From Thunnus maccoyii (Eukaryota; Chordata; Actinopteri; Scombriformes; Scombridae): a DNA stretch of 64,000 bases. The stretch lies in contig NC_056544.1 in the NCBI RefSeq assembly GCF_910596095.1, positions 15,547,155 through 15,611,154 of the forward strand, read 5' to 3'. The first letter of the stretch is position 1. Every line of letters begins with the position of its first letter. A program made the position numbers and the translations under genes. The notes below the pieces were generated by a model that was given only the letters and a program-made list of their open reading frames with translations, had not been told where the DNA came from and did not search any database. Of the stretch, positions 34,105-46,337 are shown piece by piece.

Positions 34105-36365
34105 ACTGCAGTATATATATATACAATTCACCTGCCAACTTCACAATGTCCCCCTCTCGCCACCTTGCCTGTCCCACCTACAAATACAGAATTCATTTCA
34201 GAGCATATTGAACTCACCGAATCACATAGTCACTCCATAAACACAGATATACATTCCAACATTAAACTCACCCACGACTCACTCAACATACATGTATGCA
34301 TGTATGCACTCACTCACTCACCTTGATCTATGCTATTGTGTGGAAGCTTATTTATTTATTAAGCTGGATATGAACTGTGAAAATGATATCAGAAACTACT
34401 CCCATTTCCTAATTTTTCCTCTTTTTTTTCCTTTATTGTTTTGCATGTTGGGTACAGTATGGAGACATCTATCTGTCATGTGCCCATCAGGAAAATAAGA
34501 AATAAGTCGTATTTATCACGGTTTTTGAAGATGAAATGCTATCATATGAGAGGAAAGAGTGGTATTCTTACCATTTTAGGTTTGTGAGTTAATTCCTTTG
34601 GTTGGATCTCACAAGTTACACAATGGGCAGCATGCATGTGGATAAAATTAAGAACAATTAAAACTCAACATTAAAGGGAAAATACATAATAAAATCTCAT
34701 TTACATATTCTAATCCTCAGAATACTAATGCTGTAATTTGGTTTAATACGCTTCAAAACTCTCCGGAACCAGGTAACAAACTTTGCAGTCACAGAAACAT
34801 CCGAAATGAACACGCAACTTTTTGACACCATGCGGGTTTAAATCAGTTCGGTGGCACTTTTTAAGGGAATCAAATCCTTTACAGCACAACCTGATGAATG
34901 CTTTTAATAAACTGGTATCATTATTGATGAAAGGCACATTTTGATGTCCAGCAGCCTTGTCTATTCCTCCTCCTCCTTCCAGATATTTTACAGCTCACAG
35001 GCCCATTTTCCAGTTAACAAGAGTGACCTCTGCAGTAAAATAAAGCTCATCAGAATGTAAAATCATTTAATGTGTCCATAAAGATGGTTTTGTAATCAGT
35101 GGTACATTACCCCCCTTTTTTTTGTTTTCACCCTGAATACATCACAAATCCAGCCTTGGTTCTCTTTTGACTTTAGGAAATGTGTTCACAATTTTATTTA
35201 AACAGATAACAGTAAATTGTAGGTTCTAAGTTTTTTTTTTTAAGTGAATTTCCTTCATGATGGCAGGACTGGTCTTATGTAGGTGTTGTTAATTAATGTA
35301 AGATAGATAGTTTATGCTTGTGCTGTTAGCACAGACAATTTTTAAACGCATTTTGAGATTTAAAAACGTCATGTGTATAGACTCAGCAGTGACACATTCA
35401 TTATTTGGCCAAAAAAAATAAGTATTGATGTATATTTATAGGCTGCGTTCGCCATACAATTTCTTATGTCAACCACTCAGATGACCACCTTGATCAAAAA
35501 CTGAGTGACCTATTCTTGTGGTCTCCTGTATATAATGCTCGAGTGCACTCGATTTACTCCCTGTTACAATCATTTATGTGAAACTAATCTCCCACCTCAG
35601 GGTTCAAAGGTCACTTGTGGATAAACTACAGAAGCATCTGATTTCAGTGCATTGCTGGTTGTAAAAAGTGTTAAACTAAATGCTTTCTGTGCAATATAAG
35701 AGACTGACCATTATCATCTAATCTAATTCCTGTCATCTGGATTTATATTGGAGCTTCAAATTTGTTAAATTGGCCCGTTAATAATATTGAATCTACGTTT
35801 GTAGACAAGAAAAAAACAGCATAACAGGTTTTGTATTTTAGAATAGGTTTCTTTAGCTGACAATTTGCTTTATTTCACAGGAATATAAAGCTGGTTTTAA
35901 ATCAAATTGTTGATATTACTGGTCTTGACAATAACTCAAATGCAGGATGTTTATGAGCCCACATTAGAATATTTGCAAAACCGAAGGACTTTCTGCATTA
36001 TTGATATGATTGTGATGTTATTTTATACTCCGCTGTAACTTAAGTCACCTTTTAAATTGGCCAGTTGGATCAGAAGTGTCACTTTGTGTATTTTTAAATA
36101 TAGTTTGGTGATGTAGAAAGTCAGTACCATCATCACCATCCCTATGTAAAGTGAAATCTTTTTTTTCTTGTTTTGTTTATGCCAGGCAGCACTACAGATT
36201 TGTGTGAGATACAGTAATTAAGATAAATTGACCTTGAACAGTCGCAGAATGAGCAATTATTCTGATTGTTGGCTAATTGTTGTTATAACTGAGTCTTCAG
36301 GTTTTGGACTTGGTTGACGCTGTTTTGAAACTGAATGTATTATGCAAATAATAAAATTACACTAC
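34105..36365 (+). other. ppp1r7: Probable ppp1r7 3' UTR
   Basis: A long A/T-rich stretch follows the stop codon with no other gene. An AATAAA signal at 36350-36355 is a plausible cleavage signal, giving a UTR of about 2.2 kb. Earlier, weaker signals may also be used. Confidence 0.5.
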
Positions 36366-36884
36366 TGCTAAGTTCATGTGTATAATTTATAAGATACCTT
36401 ATTTTGAAAGGCTGATACACATTACAGTTTTAAAACCAAATAGTCACATTGTCTTGATGTTAATGTTTTGTAAGAATGAATTCCTTTATTTGGTTCTTAC
36501 AAAGTTGCACGAAACCGTAAAGGATTAACAAGAAAAGCAGAGAACAGGGGTACATAAATATACAAACTGAAGACAGGTTTTCAAGGTTATGTAGCTGTCT
36601 CAGTGGCTTTCTTTTTGTTAATGTCTCATCTCAGTCTTTAAGTGGTGTATGCTTGGTTTTCTTTGAGACTAGAGTTATGGATATAGTCCATAGTCCTCAT
36701 AGACATATCTATAGGTCGTAAAGGAGAGGAGAAGGTAAAAAAAAAAGAAAGAGTGTAAAAAGAAGGAGAGTATAAGGGGGTACAAAAGAAAGTATAAGAG
36801 TAGGAGGTAAAAAGTAGAGTATAAGAGGAAGAGAGGAGGCGGTAAAAGTAGAGATGAGGAGAGTATAAGTGTCATTTAGGAGCC

Positions 36885-37405
36885 TCAACACATCTTTAGC
36901 TTCAATATTATCATTTGACTCACTTACAGGTCATTTGTCCTTGATATCATAACTGGACAAACACTTTAATGTGCTGATGATCATATTTAAGAGTGATTAT
37001 TGATTAATGATCAGTACACTTATAATATATCTAATTTATGCATTAAATGTGGCGTATTACTCTTCATTAATGAAGCTTTGGCGCCCTCTGATGGTGAAAA
37101 GATAAACTGCATGCTATCAGTTTAATGAACACAGATGAGTGTTTTTAAATGATAAAAAATATTTAAGTATTGTTATTAGAATTGTACTAATGACTGCTGT
37201 TAACCACACTGACACCAACAGTGATGTCTTCAATACAAACTTTGATGCTTAATATTGATCTGGATGTAATTTGACTGTTAAAGTGACTCATAGAGAAACT
37301 CTCATGATCACTGCCCTCCAGTGGTAACAGTCAGTAACTACAACTCTCCACATAGAGCACTGTCAGTAATATTGATATTCAGACAGACATTATAACTCAT
37401 TTACT
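36885..37405. repeat. Duplicated flank block, proximal copy (carries an empty insertion site)
   Basis: Matches 49300-49633 plus 51915-52118 in the same orientation (for example TTACTCTTCATTAATGAAGC, GGTGAAAAGATAAACTGCAT). It lies 3' of the NLRC relic. The point ACTGACAC|CAAC near 37210 is the uninterrupted equivalent of the hAT-like insertion site. Confidence 0.8.
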
Positions 37406-37639
37406 GCATTATTTTGGCACTAATGTTCATCAGTCTGATTACGACACTATATATGTGAACATACATATTAAATTGCTACTAATACTGATGTCAACAGAGG
37501 AGTATGACATGCAGCAAAGTTCTGGACAAATCTAACCAGGGACATTTTGGTTACATGTTCTGCATCTGATGAGTCTGATGAGTTTCATTTGTTTATTCTG
37601 CTGTTACAAACTGTTGATATTACATACTGGTATGTACAG

Positions 37640-37641
37640 TA

Positions 37642-37719
<78 letters not shown>
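37640..37719. repeat. (TA)n(GA)n compound microsatellite
   Basis: About 14 TA followed by about 23 GA dinucleotides. Confidence 0.95.
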
Positions 37720-37721
<2 letters not shown>

Positions 37722-39778
37722 ATATAACAACATGTACTGTATATGTACAGTATATGTGACTGAAAAACAAACTGCCACTCAGTCATGTGGAAACTATGTT
37801 GGGTTTAGATGTAACCTTTACACCCTGTGAAAGATCAGGTTTGTACTAATAACATGAGGAAGTTTCTCTAACAGGAGGAGACTCTAACCCTCCTACAGAG
37901 GACACAGAGACAGTGAACGAGACCAACCTGACCCAAACCCAAACCCAAGATACAGAGGCTGAGTGAATGTTGTGTTGAAGGTTTGGAGGTGGATCACTGT
38001 GTCAGAGGAGAGTCTGTAGAAGGACAGAATGCCAGCAGGACAGTCCACATACACTGCTACTCTGTTAGAGACCAAGGAAGAGGAGGAAGAGGAGGAAGAG
38101 GAGGGGATGGATGTTCCTCTCTTATTGTGCCAGACAGTAACCACGATCAGAGCAGTACAGATTCCAGGACTGATCATTCATTCAAAACTTGCAGTCATCA
38201 CTGTCTTCTTTCCTGCTGATTCCTCTGTAATTCACTGATATGTAAACCCCTCCTTTCCACTCAACTTCCCAGTAACAGCGACCAGTCAGAACATTTGTAC
38301 ACAGCAGCTGAGACCAGAAGTCAAATCTGTCTGGGTGATCAGGATATGACCGATCCTCCTTCACACATGTCATCTTCCTGTTGTTGTCAGACAGTTTGAG
38401 ATTTCTGTTTACTGTGTTTGGATCCAGTGTGAGTTCATAGAAATCTGATGGAGAGAAGGAGACACAATACAGCTGCATTTATTGATCTACCATCTGCTTG
38501 ATGATGAAATCATCTTCATCCTCAGTAGTATGTGAATGAGTGATGTCAGTTTGAAGTTTGCTTTGTTTTCATGAATCAGATGAAAAACACACTTACACTT
38601 CCTCAGACCTGGTGTCAACCATTGGACTCCAGCAGACTGCACCCTGAAAGGAGGAAGGGCATCAGAGCAGTATGTTCGCTTTCAGCATGCAAACATGGAC
38701 GTTACATCACTCTAGTCTACTGTTTTATTATTCCGTTCAAATGTGGGGTTGAGCTTTGATAGACTTTTATCCAATCTGAATCCAGTAATCCCAATCCTTC
38801 TGAGACCTTGATTGAATCTAATCAGGTTTAACTTTCAACATTTACAGGAAACTTCAGTTAGAAATAACAAAAACTCAAAGATTCAGTTGAGATCTGCAAT
38901 CAGCGCTGACAGAGAAAATGTTTCCAGCTCTTCCTCCTCTATCAGATATTATCTCTCCATACTTGAGAGTGTCCAGTCTCCATTGTGGATCCTCCAGTTG
39001 AGCAGACAACAGCTTCTCTCCTGAGTGTCCTGGATGATTGTAGCTCAGGTCCAGCTCTCTCAGATGGGAGGGGTTGGAGCTCAGAGCTGAGGCCAGAGAA
39101 GCACAGCCATCCTCTGTGATCAGACATCCTGACAGCCTGCAAAAACACAAAATACACATGTCAGACAGTCTGAGAGTACTGCTGTGAGCAGTCAGATACA
39201 ACAACAAACTGTCTCCAAACCAACTAACTAACAAACTAAAAGATGAATTGAATCAGGGAGTTCCAGAAAGTTGAGCATCCAGCCAGACGAGAAAAGTCAT
39301 CAGTTGAGGGATGATTCAGCAGCATGTTTTTACCTCGTCATTGTGATCTAAATGTTAAAAAACACTAAAATGTGCTTGTGAAGATTGAAGCTTTTGCCAA
39401 AGAGAAAAATAAAGATGTACTTTTAGCAGAATGCTGTGTGCACTTTTCAGGTTTGGTATGCTGGTATGTTTTTAACCACACAAAATCAAGAAGCCTCCTG
39501 CCATAAAATGTGACTTCACAGTGGTTCATTAAAGTATCCACCAGACAAACTAGTCTGCTCTTTAGCCTGCAACTGGTGCTTGAAGAACCCCCTGTGAATA
39601 CTTGTTGAATACTTAGCTGTTCAGGTACAACAGTATTTAGACACATTTAGTAGAAATGTGTAAAATCATCTGTGGTATTAAATAATTCAACAACAAAAGG
39701 AAAACAAAAGAAAACAATAAAAATCTGCATGGAAATGTTGGGCCTCAAACCATGAGGTCACACAGAGAAGGCCTATAT

Positions 39779-41690
39779 GTAACCTGTGAGGCCTGACTAC
39801 GAGGTGCTTTTTCCTTTGTTTCCCCCGAGACAAAGGAATAGCGCCAAAATGCTGCTACAGACAATGGGAGTCCATTGCAAACTCCATTTCCAAGGATACT
39901 TTGCGATTTTCACACCTTACCAGGGAACAGTCAACATACAGTCCCTCATTGGTGGAGACACTCCTGCACAGCGGAGCGTCCTGATGACGCAGCCATGACA
40001 TCACCGCCCTTTTAAAAACTGAACATGCCCTGAAGCACACGCCTTTCCCATGTCACTGAGCTAGGGGTAACCTCTGTTCCTCTGCGAGTCAGCTTGACTA
40101 AAGGGGGTACCCCATGCATGTGTTTTCCCCTCATCGAAGACTCCCCTCGCCGGATGAGACGAGACTTCGCCCCATGATCACCCGAACACATTCCTGGATC
40201 CGAGAGAGACCGCTGCTGCAACCAGCGTCCTCAAATTCCCTCGAGAAGGAAGAAACGCTCCACTCTTCTTCACCAAGTCGACTCTTCTATTCTCTCCGCC
40301 ACACCGCTGAGAGCCAGCTGCCATGATTTTTGCCGACCGTGCAAGAACGGCCACCATCTGCCTCTGAGCCAAGGACGAAGCCGGACAGAAAGACGGACTA
40401 CACACACACCCTGCTCGCTTTCTGAAGCGACCAAGTAAGAGGCATAAGTCTGGGTAGAGGCAGTGTTAGTTGTGTGTTCTTTTCAGCATCAGTTGCTGTT
40501 GTTTAGCATTTAGTTTTTTAGCTTTATTGCTATTGTTTCGTTGTGAGTTGACAGACCGCCGAGTCCATTTTTCTCTGCTTTACTCTGAGTATTTTAAGTT
40601 TGCTGCCTGTTTAGTTGTGTTCACCACGCTAGACTGTTTTGTGTTTGTCCCGCTCAGGACTACTGCTGTGTTTGTGCCATCATGAGTGAGAAAGTAAGTT
40701 GCTTTGTCGATCAGAAACCAGACAACGTGCATCACAGACTGCCGTCCGTACGTGCACTCTCTGTGGACAAAGGAACCGCTTCTCTCCCTCTCACGATCGC
40801 CTTCTCTCCTTCTTCCCTCTCTTTTGACTAATACATACACACATATTTTTGCACATCTGATGGTCAGATAACGTCGGACAAAACTTTGCTTTGTCTTTCC
40901 TTATCCGCCATCAGACACATGTGTTTTCCACAGAATTGGGTGAGTGCAAGACACCGACCACCAGGCAGCACCATCTTGCTTCTGTCTAACCAAGACACCG
41001 CCATACTTCTGCCATCCGGTTCTCACGCTACGTGACTTCCTCCCATAGTCACGTCCGTGTCACAGACCGACGACATCATCACGTCAGGCCCCTTCACCAT
41101 CTTGCCACACACACACACACATGCATTCCCCTGCATGTGCTCAACCCTGTACATAGCTGTTGTGTTTTGTTTGGTAGAATTAGATTTTAGAATAGTTGTT
41201 TATTGAATGAAGTATTTGTTAACTTTGTTAATTTTCCTAAGTTTAATAAACACTGTTATATCTTTAAAGAGAAGTTCTTTTGTCATTATTGTGTGTAACA
41301 TATTGTAAAAGTGGCTGATTGAAGGAGTCAGAGCTCGAATTCAACCCTTCTTTGTTCACCCTCAAATGCTGATATCTCTCGGATATTAACATTCTGGGTG
41401 AACTCCCATTTATGAGACTACCTTGTTTGGTTATTGGTCCAAGTTTCCGGGTGGTGCCCCGTATTTGTTAATTCATATTAATAATTCTATTAATTGTTAT
41501 AATTAGTTAATTATCTTTGATAATTGATAATTATTGCAAATAATCAACTGTGTTCCTCACAGATCCAACAGTTGGTGCCAGAATTATTGAGTAAGATTAA
41601 CAATATCTTGATTTCATAATTCATAATTATCTATGATAATTATGAATTATTGCTAATAACCAAACTCACTACTGCCCGTCCCAACAGAAA
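39779..41690. mobile_element. LTR-like fossil inserted between the NLRC LRR exons
   Basis: Begins TGTAACCTGTGAGG. A TATA-like CTTTTAAAAACT lies near 40010, a polyadenylation signal (TTTAATAAACACTG) near 41240, and a TTGGTGCCAGAA primer-site-like motif near 41574. A second similar A/T-rich end follows to about 41690. No gag, pol or env frame is attached, so it looks like a solo or partial LTR. Family uncertain, boundaries approximate, age not determinable here. Confidence 0.5.
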
Positions 41691-44660
41691 GTAATTCTCT
41701 ACTGCTTAAGTTTAGTAAAAAGTGGTTTGACAATTCATAGTAGCAGAGACAATCCTACTCAGGTTTAATGTTTATCCTGTAATATCATTCAGATTTTAAA
41801 TGTTTATCTGTTGAGCAGGTTGCTGAATCCTGACCTGAGAGGTTCCAATGTACAGTGTGGACTCTCCAGTCCAACAGACAGCAGCTTCACTCCTGAATTC
41901 TGCAGATTGTTGTTACTCAGATCCAGCTCTCTCAGACTAGAGGACTGGGAGCTGAGAACTGAGGACAGAGCTGCACAGCTTCTCTCTGAGAGGTTACAGT
42001 CAGTCAGCCTGGAAAGATAATGACAACAATGAGAAAAATAATGGGTTAGTTATATTTTCCTCCTGTGGAAAGGACAGCAGAGTATTTATATAATGATGAA
42101 TAAATCTAAGCATCTGTGTACTTACAGAGCTTTGTTTGAGGTTTTGACCACTGGCAGAAGCCTCAGAAGAGCCTCCTCTGAAGCAGAGTATTTCTTCAAG
42201 TCAAACACATCCAGATCTTTTTCTGACGACAGTAAGATGAAGACCAGGGCTGACCACTGAGCAGGAGTTTATTTGTGGAGAGACTTCCTGATCTCAGGTA
42301 CTGTTGGATCTGCTCCACTAGAGAACTATCATTCAGTTCATTTAGACAGTGGAACAGATTGATGCTTCTTTCTGCAGACAGATTCTCACTGATCTTCTTC
42401 TTGATGTACTTGACTGTTTTCTGATTGGTCTGTGAGCTACTTCCTGTCTGTTTCATCAGACCTCGTAGGAGAGTCTGATTGGTCTGCAGTGAAACACCAA
42501 GGAGGAAGCGGAGGAACAAGTTCAGGTGTCCATTTGGACTCTTTAAGGTCTCGTCCACAGCACTTTGGTAGAAACGTGTCTTTGCAGATTCTTCTATAGT
42601 CTCAGACTTCTGGGATGTTGTTTGTTCTTCTGATAGCAGCTTGACTCCAGAGTTGATGATTGTCAGATGGACATGAAGAGCAGCCAGAAACTCTTGAACG
42701 CTCAGATGGACGAAGCAGAACATCTTGCTTTGGTACAGCCCTCTCTCCTCTTTAAAGATCTGTGTGAACACTCCTGAGTATACTGAGGCTGCTTTGATAT
42801 CGATGCCACACTCTGTCAGGTCTGATTCATAGAAGATCAGGTTGCCTTTCTGCAACTGCTCAAAAGCCAGTTTTCCCAGAGACTCAATCATCTTCCTGCT
42901 CTCTGGATTTCAGTGTGGATCTGTCGCAGCTCCTCCATCATACTTGACATTCTTCAGTTTTGTCTGAACCACTAGGAAGTGGATGCACAACTCAGTCAGG
43001 GTCTTGGGGAGCTCTCCTCCCTCTCTGCTTTTCAACACATCCTCCAGAACTATAGCAGTGATCCAACAGAAGACTGGGATGTGGCACATGATTTGGAGGC
43101 TTCGTGATGTCTTGATGTGGGAGATGATTGTGCTAGCTAGCTTCTCATCTCTGAATCTCTTCCTGAAGTACTCCTCCTTCTGTGGGTCAGTGAACCCTCT
43201 GACCTCTGTCACCATGTTGACACACTCAGGAGGGATCTGATTGGCTGCTGCAGGTCGTGTGGTTATCCAGAGGTGAGCAGAGGGAAGCAGTTCCCCCCGA
43301 TTAGGTTTGTCAGCAGCACATCCACTGAGGTGGACTTAGTAACATCAGTCAGGATCTCATTGTTGTGGAAGTCCAGAGGAAGTCGACACTCATCCAGACC
43401 GTCAAAGATGAACACAACCTGGAACTCTTCAAACCTGCAGATTCCTGCTTCTTTGGTTTCAGTAAAGAAGTGATGAACAAGTTCCACGAAGCTGTACTTT
43501 TTCTCTTTCAGCACATTCAGCTCTCTGAAAGTGAATGGAAATGTGAACTGTATGTACTGGTTGGCTTTGTCTTCAGCCCAGTCCAGAGTGAACTTCTAAG
43601 GTTAAGACTGTTTTCCCAATGCCAGCCACTCCCTTTGCCATCACTGTTCTGATTGGTTCATCTCTTCCAGGTGAGGCTTTAAAGATGTCTTCTTGTCTGA
43701 TTATTGTTTCTGGTCTGATTGGTTTCCTGGATGCTGTTTCGATCTGTCTGACCTCATGTTCATCATTGACCTCTGCAGTCCCTCCCTCTGTGATGTAGAG
43801 CTCTGTGTAGATCTGATTCAGAAGGGTTGGGTTTCCTGCTTTAGCTAAAAACACGCACTGGAACTTATTCTTTAGGTTAGACTTAAGAAAGACAAGAAAT
43901 AGGATCAATAGTTATTGATAATTAATAAAGAAAATATGACAATTTAAAGAATGCATATATAAACATATTTTCCTCCATCTCTTGAGACATCAGTAAATGT
44001 TATCCAGCATATTAAATATTTATAGAATTTCTCTTACTGTTCTGCAGACGGTCAGCCAGCTCCTCCTGCTTCATTCTCCTCAGGAAGTGCAGAAATGCAG
44101 AATTCAGATGTGCCTCTCTGCTGCTCCTCCTCTGTTCTTCCTCCTCACCATCCAACATCTCCTCATCCTCCCTCTGACTATCTAAGGTTTCTGGGTAATC
44201 TGGACTCGGAATCTTCTGCATCTTCTTCAGCTCATTCTTCACAAAAGTGACAATGTTCTCTTCCAGCAGCTGGAACAGAATACTATATGAATGACACATT
44301 CAACTAAAATCATGAAGCAAACATGAGATCCATGTTGGACAGACTGACAATCCACTGGTCTACAAAGTGCAGCATGGAGATGATTGTGAACAGAATAGAT
44401 GTAAAACTAGTTGTACAGACCATAAATATGGAGTCCACGTATGTTTGATGCTGCTGGGCAGACTGACCACTGGGAACCTCTGAGCTCTCCTTGTCCACTC
44501 TGTGGAGGAATCATGAAGAATGAGCTCACATTATGTCTGTCCACACGGAGAAAAACACAAGCTAAAGGTCCATCAAGTGATATTTGGATGTGAACAGTAG
44601 GGTCGGGTTCTGTTCACATTTGAACCAATACCAGTACCTGGAATTTGGTAATGGTAACCA

Positions 44661-45085
44661 ATGGTAACTTTTTTCGATACTTTACTCTCTCTGTCATCTC
44701 TATATAAAACAAGGAATCTCTCTGTCTGTCTGTCTGTCTGTCTTTATGTATGTGTGTGTCCTTCGCATACCCCAAGAACCATTTATCCGATCTACTTCAC
44801 ACTTGGCAGGTGTATTGCTGAAGACTCAAGGAAGTGCGAGTGTGAAGTTGTTTGGATGAGTGGTTCTCAAGAAATATATAAAAATACCTTATAAACAACA
44901 TTGTTACTGCTTCTTCTTCTGCCCGTGGAGTCAACGAATGCAAATATGAACACAGTTCGTGCAATGCTGATTAAGCCTATCACCGCCAGATAAATTGCTC
45001 TGTAATTTACAGTATACAGAGTTTTTAAATCTAATGTCGGGTGCAACATTCCCACTCTGGCTGTTTGGCCGTTAATCATGCAGCT
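44661..45085. repeat. Second copy of the 1-620 repeat family
   Basis: Opposite orientation to 340-605. It shares the (TCTG)n tract, AGGAATCTCTCTGTC, the ATCCGATCTACTTCACACTTG region and GTGGAGTCAACGAATG. It lies in the intron between N-terminal exons of the NLRC relic. Confidence 0.65.
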
Positions 45086-46337
45086 CTTCTAGACTTTCCA
45101 AATGTTATAGGACAAAATGGATCAAATTCTGATAGTGAAACGAGTCATTTTGTGGGGGTCATGTGAGGCTCAAAACAATTTATCCATCGTTTTACAGCCG
45201 CAACATTAGGTTACAGCCACTGGTGTACAGGCATACTGGGACAAATCCCGGTGAGCCGGTGAACTGTGAAAAAATACGTTTTTGGGCTGGTGGACCATCA
45301 AAACATATCCCTTTTTACCAGTCCTTTCTGTGTGCCTGTCATTCGGGGTGTGCATGAAAGTGTGCTGCAATCACAAAGTAATGCTACTTTGTTATTACAG
45401 AGAGACCATGCGTAAAATATGGTCTCATCTATATGTTTACTTGGTGCTTCTGTCAGTATTGGAGCCTCCATGTGAGACGTTCAGCCAGTAAATGTGTGTT
45501 TTTAAAACTTATTTCAGAGCTGCATTCACTCATACTCATATAAGAAATATCAATAAATGATCCAAGATTTTAGCTCATATCGTCCCATTTTAAATACTAA
45601 GAACTCACATTTTATCAGATGATTGTACAGATTCATGTTCAGGTCCAGGTTCAGGTTCAGGTCCAGGTTCAGCAGAGTCTGGTCTCTGATGGATTCTGGT
45701 AGGAAAACATCACTTATCATTTCATTAAAGCTCACATATTCAGCAGAATTCTTCTATAAAACGTGTCGAATTCAATAGAAACAACACATGCACACAGCAC
45801 TTTACATAGCCCACATACATTCAAATGTTTTATACTCTTGTTGTTTATATTATTTTATATACAGTATTACTATTGCTTTTACTATTTTAAATATTTTTTC
45901 CTTACTGCCGTCATTTTCAAATAATTCAACTGACAACTGTTTATCCTGATTGAGATTTTAGTTAATATTGTCCCAATTTTAATACTGAGAACAACTCACA
46001 TTTTATCAGATGACTGTCTTTGTTTAAAATTAATAACATTGTCCTTTGACTAGTCACTCTTTAAGGACACACAGCTGGGTTCAGGTTCATGTTCAGGTCC
46101 AGATCCAGGTTCACAGTCAGGTTCAGGTCTAGGTCCAACAGAGTGTGGTCTGTGCTGCCTCCTTGTTCTTCAACAAAACACACACACAGCTTTGAGTGTG
46201 AATAATGATGGTGTCATTCAGAGTCAGAGTCAGAGACTCTCATCTCACCTCTGAGCTTTTGTCTGGCAGTCATATTCCCCACACAGAGAGCTTATACAGG
46301 GAGGGACTCCCTTATCTCTGTCCTCACACTGATTCAT

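Larger units (their letters stand above)
37893..46337 (-). pseudogene. Fish NLRC-type receptor with B30.2 domain, disabled
   Basis: Minus-strand exons: 46337-46249 (MNQCEDRDKGVPP start, hallmark of fish NLRC), 46161-46000 and 45695-45609 (Pro/Glu-rich, PEPGPEPEP), 44499-44421, 44269-44038, about 43890-42126 (FISNA plus NACHT: Walker A GVAGIGKT, Walker B VFIFDGLDECR, and the helical region), LRR exons 42008-41835 and 39136-38963 (174 nt each), linker 38643-38597, and PRY-SPRY 38444-37893 (YELTLDPNTVNRNLKLS, RCYWEVEWKGGVY). Such proteins are cytosolic pattern sensors. Damage: a TAG in the second exon (after CVSLKSD); one-base shifts near 43600 and near 43300 in NACHT; a TGA near 42912; a shift near 42270; and a TGA near 38182 followed by a shift in SPRY. 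With at least seven lesions it cannot make a full receptor. Only two LRR exons remain, fewer than usual. Confidence 0.9.
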
